DNA from: Arthrobacter sp. QXT-31
Lineage (GTDB): Bacteria > Actinomycetota > Actinomycetes > Actinomycetales > Micrococcaceae
Assembly (NCBI RefSeq): GCF_001969265.1
Contig: NZ_CP019304.1
Location: 2,170,001 to 2,234,000 of the forward strand
DNA length: 64,000 bases
Direction of reading: 5' to 3'
This document shows, piece after piece, positions 59,822 to 64,000 of this stretch; position 1 is the first letter of the stretch; each line of letters begins with the position of its first letter. Position numbers and translations under genes: made by a program. The notes under the pieces are model-generated. The model saw nothing but the letters and a program-made list of their open reading frames with translations. It did not search any database and had not been told where the DNA came from.

Positions 59822-60838
59822 TCAGGAAACAGTTGCCGGCAGTGATGACTGCATGAAGGCGCGGATGATGTCATCGAACGATGAGTCAGCTTCGAGTCCA
59901 AGCCCGTTGGCCCGGGTCGTCGTGAACCGGGCGGGCCAACTTCCCACGATCGCGGTGACGTCAGGATCGGCCGTCCAATCGATAAGCGCGCTGAGCTCGT
60001 GCCCGGAGACCCTGTCCAAAGCCTCGATCATTTCGCGAGGTGTTGTGGTCAGCGCCGGCAGATTCACGGCCGTCCGGCTGCCCCAAGCGGCGTCGTCCAC
60101 CGCTGCCGCGCGCAGAATACCTTCGATGGTCCGCTCGGGCGAGGAAAGCGCCAGCTCCGTGTCCGGGGGGACGGGGCACACGGCAGGCAGACCGGCCAAG
60201 GGCTCACGAATGATCCCGGACATGAAGCTGGAAGCCGCAGCGTTCGGCGCCCCCGGCCGAACCGAAACCGTCATCAGCCGCACCGAGCGTCCGCGCAGGA
60301 ATCCCTTGCGGGTGTAATCAGCGACAAGCTGTTCCCCGATGAACTTCTGGATGCCATAGCTGGACTGTGGCCGCGGAAGCGTGTCGTCATCCACCATGCC
60401 CACGGAACCCACCGCCGGGTCAGATCCGAAGACCGCCAGCGAACTGGCGAAAACAAGCACCGGCGCACCAGGCAGACGTCGGGCAAACTCCAGAAGGACG
60501 CGGGTTCCATCGACGTTCGTCGTCATGCCGAGATCGAAATCCAACTCAGCAGCGCCACTGACAACACCCGCCAAATGGAAGATGCAGTCGACAGGCCCAA
60601 GCTGGTCAATCACCTCAGCGAGTTCGCCCGTGATCGTCCGGACTCGTTCATCCACTGCCAGGTCCTGGGCAGGCGGAAACAAGTCAAGAAGCGTAAGCTC
60701 CCGCACCGGACCTGCGTCAGAGCCGCCCACCAACACCGCCTCTGCTTCGAGAAGTCGCCGCGCCAAAGCGGTTCCAAGGAAACCTGCGCCTCCAGTAATC
60801 AGCACCCTCAAACCCGGCGCAGGGCAATCGTTATCCAT
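59822..60838 (-). CDS. NAD-dependent epimerase/dehydratase family, D-erythronate dehydrogenase (DenD)-like
   Basis: A 338-residue extended SDR. Motifs: VLITGGAGFLGTALARRLLE, LTLLDLFPPAQDLAVDERV, CIFHLAGVVSGAAELDFDLG, the SSYGIQKFIGEQLVADYTRK active site (YxxxK), then RLMTVSVRPGAPNAAASSFM and IIREPLAGLPAVCPV. These segments match, from memory, the DenD family, which oxidises D-erythronate at C2 for a kinase/PdxA2 route. Here it heads a CoA-transferase operon rather than a kinase operon, though a kinase-PdxA fusion is encoded at 13.5 kb. The substrate may therefore be another 2-hydroxy acid. It is the first gene of the 60.8-53 kb operon. Confidence 0.86.
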   Translation of the reverse strand: MDNDCPAPGLRVLITGGAGFLGTALARRLLEAEAVLVGGSDAGPVRELTLLDLFPPAQDLAVDERVRTITGELAEVIDQLGPVDCIFHLAGVVSGAAELDFDLGMTTNVDGTRVLLEFARRLPGAPVLVFASSLAVFGSDPAVGSVGMVDDDTLPRPQSSYGIQKFIGEQLVADYTRKGFLRGRSVRLMTVSVRPGAPNAAASSFMSGIIREPLAGLPAVCPVPPDTELALSSPERTIEGILRAAAVDDAAWGSRTAVNLPALTTTPREMIEALDRVSGHELSALIDWTADPDVTAIVGSWPARFTTTRANGLGLEADSSFDDIIRAFMQSSLPATVS

Positions 60839-60997
60839 GAAAGTCCTCTCAATGATTCGGTGCGTCGCAGGGGCGACGACAAAAGTTCTTGTTCAAGACC
60901 ACGAACGCAGTAGGCCTCTCTGCGGGACCACGTTCGGCGGACTTAGAAGGCGGAACGCAGAGAAAATGGCGGTCGTTGCCAAGTTCTCGAATCGCTT

Positions 60998-61038
60998 CTG
61001 TATCGATAAAGAGATTTGCATCTCTTTGTCGACATGTC
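60998..61038. promoter_or_regulatory. Two operator-like motifs upstream of the enzyme operon
   Basis: CTGTATCGATAAAGAG (60998-61013), identical to 51008-51023, then GTCGACATGTC (61028-61038), one base different from 50980-50990. Between them AAAGAGAT-TTGC-ATCTCTTT (61008-61027) is a perfect 8-base inverted repeat. The cluster lies about 160-200 bases before the DenD-like gene. Confidence 0.65.
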
Positions 61039-62171
61039 AACAGCTATAGTGAAAATCCCCCGGCAAAGTGTGCCGGTCAGGCCAGCCGCCAGGGAGGCAT
61101 CCATCGGAATGTCCTAGTAACGCCGGGTTGAAGAGAGAGGCTCTGTCGTCGGAGGCCACCAAGATCGTGTTGCGATGCGGTCGCGAGACATAGCTCGAGG
61201 GTTGAAAGACATTGACGCGAGACAGGGCGCCTCGAGCACAGGCAAAGGAAGATGTGGTCTCTTAGGCTTATAAGACGGGGCGGGGTGGAACGCGACGCAG
61301 TGGAAGTACACCCCAACCTGACGTCGGGGCGGCCTGACCAGGGAGGATTCGGCCTGTCGACGGAGCTCCGGACTTTGTTTCTGGACACCGAGGCGTCGTC
61401 GCCGTCCCTTGCCCGAAGGGTTTCCGTCAAGTCCCGATTCTTTGGACTGTTTCGATGATTCTCGGGCTACCGAACCCGGGTTTCCTGCCCCTCGGACTGT
61501 CAGGGTGGAGTCTGAGAGCATCATGATCCACTGTCAATAATCGGAACTTGGGCGTAATTCTGACACCGACCAAGGTCGTCGCGTCGAATTTCGCGCGCCA
61601 AATGAAGACGCACGACTGGGGTCCGCAAGTTGCCCCGCGCTGCCCGCCACGCCGTCCAATTCGGCTCTACGGCGAGACGACCTCCGAGGAACCTTTGACG
61701 GGTGCGGGCGCGTAGCGGCCCGCAAAGGGGTTCGCGGGGCTGCCGCCGCATTTCCGTGATGAACACGGTCCGGCTTTGCCGCCGTTGGGACCCCGCGGCC
61801 GACCAACGGCGCCGAACCAGGTGCGGCCGCCGTCAGCCGCGCCGGCCATCATGGTGGTCGCCATGCTGGTATTGGCGGGGTTTTCGGCAATTCTGAACGG
61901 ATTAGAAGTAGCTGCGAGAAGCGGCTGCCATACGAACAAAGAAGCACCACCCGAACCCGAGTAAACAAGCAACCTGCAGTTTTCCCATGCCAACTCAAAC
62001 CTGCCGCGTCGCAACAACCAGCCGTTCAGCTTGAGACGCTGTATGCGCGAGATGCCAACATGTCGCACGCCCGGGGCTCAACTCGTGCGCCAACGGCTTT
62101 CGTGGCTGGGTGGCGCACGACTCGGCGGCCCGCGCCTGAAAACTAGGAAGCCCTGTCAGCAGGTGCTGCAC
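61039..62171. other. Gene-poor region at the right end
   Basis: About 1.1 kb with only short, overlapping frames on both strands, none with a ribosome site or recognisable protein. A hydrophobic plus-strand stretch (IMVVAMLVLAGFSAIL, near 61850-61900) and a minus-strand frame ending QVPIIDSGS near 61525 look like possible gene fragments. The 15 bases CACCCCAACCTGACG at 61309-61323 also occur at 46003-46017. The composition is mixed, consistent with old rearrangement. Confidence 0.4.
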
Positions 62172-64000
62172 TTAGTCAAATTCGCTCAAGAAGATGTCTT
62201 CGGTCGGATATCTGTGGGTAAGGCGCTGTCGAAACCAAGGCCCGAAACGAATTGGATCTGTCACGGTAAGTAGAAGCCTACTAGGGTCAAAGGCGACGAT
62301 GGCTGTCGTCTCCTCAAATGTCAACCCTCCACCCTGCATCAAAGAATTTGGCTCGTGGACTCCATGCGGATCGACATTCGTAGCCGTGGGGATCAGCGCA
62401 TGGCCAGCTTCATGCGACGCGATCGTGCCCACGAAGTTAGCAAAAGCCAACACCCCAGCCCGCACAATCAACTCGCGGCGTGTCGGCACTCCCACGAAGA
62501 ATTCGCCGGCGTTTACGGGCGTCCCTCCGAGAGCCGACGCATTTGCATCTTCTGTAGCGAGAGTGTCAAAAATAGCCCGATATATCGGGTGACTGGTGAT
62601 AAAGCCACCCCTTCTTGTAAATTCGCCCGCAAAAACCTTGGCCAATTTATCAGGGTTGAACGGATCTTGGAGCTGGCGTTCGCAGAAGCCATACTCTGTG
62701 TTTGCTGAGTCGTCGTCCAGTCCACCGATCCTTATCATCGTAAAGTTTCCCGGGCCCACGAGTTGTTCGGGTGATGTCAAAACGAAGCGCGCATTCACCC
62801 GGTCATAGTTGTTCTTGGCAGTGCGGAGTGCGGCAGTGATTACTGCTGACCTGACTCGGTCATTTACTTCCATTTGTTCCAAGGTAAGCGATGATCCATC
62901 AGGATTTGATCGCCGCATTAACCCGAGCCGGGCCAGGTCAATGTCAAAACTTGGTTCAAATCTGAGGAAGAAGAAATGCGGTACAGACAGATCAACGTCT
63001 GCGAAGCACGTTGGTGGGACAGTTACTCCCGCACAGTCTCCTCGCTGGAATCGCAGGCGTAGCTTGCCGGGATGCCGAGCGCGTAAAGTAGCCTCGTTTC
63101 CATTCCCTACCGGCGCAACGTCTGCGGTTACGGTGCCTCGATACCCGTCCACTGGTTTCAGGCACCATTGCATACTCCCGAAGATGCCCCCGCCTACGGT
63201 ACCGGCGACAACGGTGACCGCGGTGTCTGATGGTGGGTTGAAACGTAGGGCTGGCCCGCTTGTGGAGATTCTGACGCCGTGGCAGGCCAAGTGCTCGTCG
63301 CCGCCGTTTTCCTGGCCGCAGCCTACTGAGAGTGCGTTAACTGCCTCAACGTAGTCGGGATCACCGGGCGCTGTAGGCCGATCCCCTGGCTGAACCCTCG
63401 TCCAGGTTGCGAGACCAGTGAGGCCTAACTCATCGATGTTCTCAACGATCAGTTGTTCCTGGCCGTTGTCCTCCGTTCCCACCCTGAATTCGTGTAGTTC
63501 ATGACCAAAACCGTCACCGCCGAACCAACCGTCGTACCCTCGAATCGCATCCAGCTCAAGTTGTTGAAGATCAGTGTCGAAGTCTCCCGTCGTGAAGTCC
63601 GGCAGTACGACGGAAATGGCCGCCAGGCCCTGCTGCTGACGGTTAGCGTTAAAGGCTGCGATGGAATCAAGGAAACGCGATGAGCTACGCACCCGCGCAG
63701 GGTACGCAGCCGCTTCGGCGACTTTCTGCTCGAAAAGCTCAATTCCTTTGGCAACATTTAATCTCCAGTTCCATACCTCGTCGGGTGTTGGTTCTGGAAT
63801 CTGCATCACGCCGACCTTGCCGGTGGGACCGAACAGCGGGCAGAAGTCGTGCCCTCCGTTCGGAAGCGCATCGAATTGCCGTTGCCCGCTCTCCTTGCAT
63901 GCGATCCGGCGAAGGGTTTCGTGGGGCAGAGCTGCCCCTATATCTGTCCGCAATGGATTTGTGCCATCCATGCCCCCGCTGACGGACGCCGAGACATCAC
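62172..64000 (-). CDS. Large protein with lytic-transglycosylase-like segment and HEAGH zinc-protease motif (5' end off window)
   Basis: The frame is open from the window edge; the first in-window ATG is 63971 (599 residues), so the true start may lie outside. Near the N-terminus, LRRIACKESGQRQFDA with the candidate catalytic Glu, KVGVMQIPEPTPDEVWNW and VAKGIELFEQKVAEA resemble soluble lytic transglycosylases. The middle is beta-rich and unrecognised (PALRFNPPSDTAVTVVAGTV). The C-terminal part has IASHEAGHALIPT (HExxH zincin motif, bases 62400-62414) and GVHEPNSLMQGG, where another His/Glu and a Met may complete the zinc site. Both catalytic readings are inferred from motifs. AT-richer than the catabolic operons. 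A secreted or injected cell-wall or protein-degrading effector is one possibility; its neighbours on the far side are not visible. Confidence 0.75.
   Translation of the reverse strand, partial: DVSASVSGGMDGTNPLRTDIGAALPHETLRRIACKESGQRQFDALPNGGHDFCPLFGPTGKVGVMQIPEPTPDEVWNWRLNVAKGIELFEQKVAEAAAYPARVRSSSRFLDSIAAFNANRQQQGLAAISVVLPDFTTGDFDTDLQQLELDAIRGYDGWFGGDGFGHELHEFRVGTEDNGQEQLIVENIDELGLTGLATWTRVQPGDRPTAPGDPDYVEAVNALSVGCGQENGGDEHLACHGVRISTSGPALRFNPPSDTAVTVVAGTVGGGIFGSMQWCLKPVDGYRGTVTADVAPVGNGNEATLRARHPGKLRLRFQRGDCAGVTVPPTCFADVDLSVPHFFFLRFEPSFDIDLARLGLMRRSNPDGSSLTLEQMEVNDRVRSAVITAALRTAKNNYDRVNARFVLTSPEQLVGPGNFTMIRIGGLDDDSANTEYGFCERQLQDPFNPDKLAKVFAGEFTRRGGFITSHPIYRAIFDTLATEDANASALGGTPVNAGEFFVGVPTRRELIVRAGVLAFANFVGTIASHEAGHALIPTATNVDPHGVHEPNSLMQGGGLTFEETTAIVAFDPSRLLLTVTDPIRFGPWFRQRLTHRYPTEDIFLSEFD

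Noticed and set aside
46003..61323. Shared 15-mer CACCCCAACCTGACG at 46003 and 61309
   Set aside because: Possible recombination or transposon-end trace, but flanking sequences do not match and a 15-base match alone is weak.

Overview
The window reads as chromosome of a high-GC actinobacterium close to Arthrobacter/Pseudarthrobacter (Micrococcaceae). This is inferred from codon use, the many GTG starts in 4-base GTGA overlaps, a GAF-ANTAR protein, and a putrescine oxidase of the Kocuria/Rhodococcus type. No rRNA, tRNA or CRISPR array was seen.

Layout. 1-3.4 kb: partial histidine phosphatase, class A penicillin-binding protein, GAF-ANTAR protein. 3.5-18 kb: acid-sugar catabolic block with a DeoR regulator, SDR, intracellular BNR (sialidase-fold) protein, HpcH/HpaI aldolase, aldo/keto reductase and peptide-type ABC transporter (binding-protein gene frameshifted). 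A fused four-carbon acid sugar kinase/PdxA protein is divergent from these, followed by a second SDR and an MFS carrier. 18-23 kb: PHP protein, VOC protein, small proteins, AEC carrier, P450. 22.8-29.4 kb: L-fuconate/D-arabinonate-type dehydratase, aldehyde dehydrogenase and FAH-family protein in one operon, with a GntR regulator, an MFS carrier and matching operator repeats. 29.4-34.5 kb: stress protein and putrescine module (permease, putrescine oxidase, TetR, 21-bp palindrome).

34.5-46.1 kb is an AT-richer accessory island. It holds a membrane-anchored P-loop NTPase with fourteen 32-residue solenoid repeats, an HNH-type protein, a decayed ISL3 transposase, a complete IS21-family element, and several pseudogenes (double-nonsense gene, FAH gene, resolvase fragment). 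The IS21 element (41895-44613, 6-bp target duplication) splits a 66-codon gene whose 3' end overlaps an uncharacterised 233-aa gene. Removing the element and one target copy restores the frame exactly. This two-gene module and the repeat NTPase are the best candidates for undescribed systems.

46.1-61 kb is a second catabolic regulon: an SsuABC-like transporter with an enoyl-CoA hydratase and GntR, a LacI regulator, a second GntR, and a long operon of D-erythronate-dehydrogenase-like protein, MaoC, SDR, family I CoA-transferase, CaiB/BaiF CoA-transferase, DUF993 aldolase-like protein and MHS transporter. Two shared operator-like motifs lie before both transporter and enzyme operons. The window ends in a large protein combining a lytic-transglycosylase-like segment with an HEAGH zinc-protease motif, open at the window edge.
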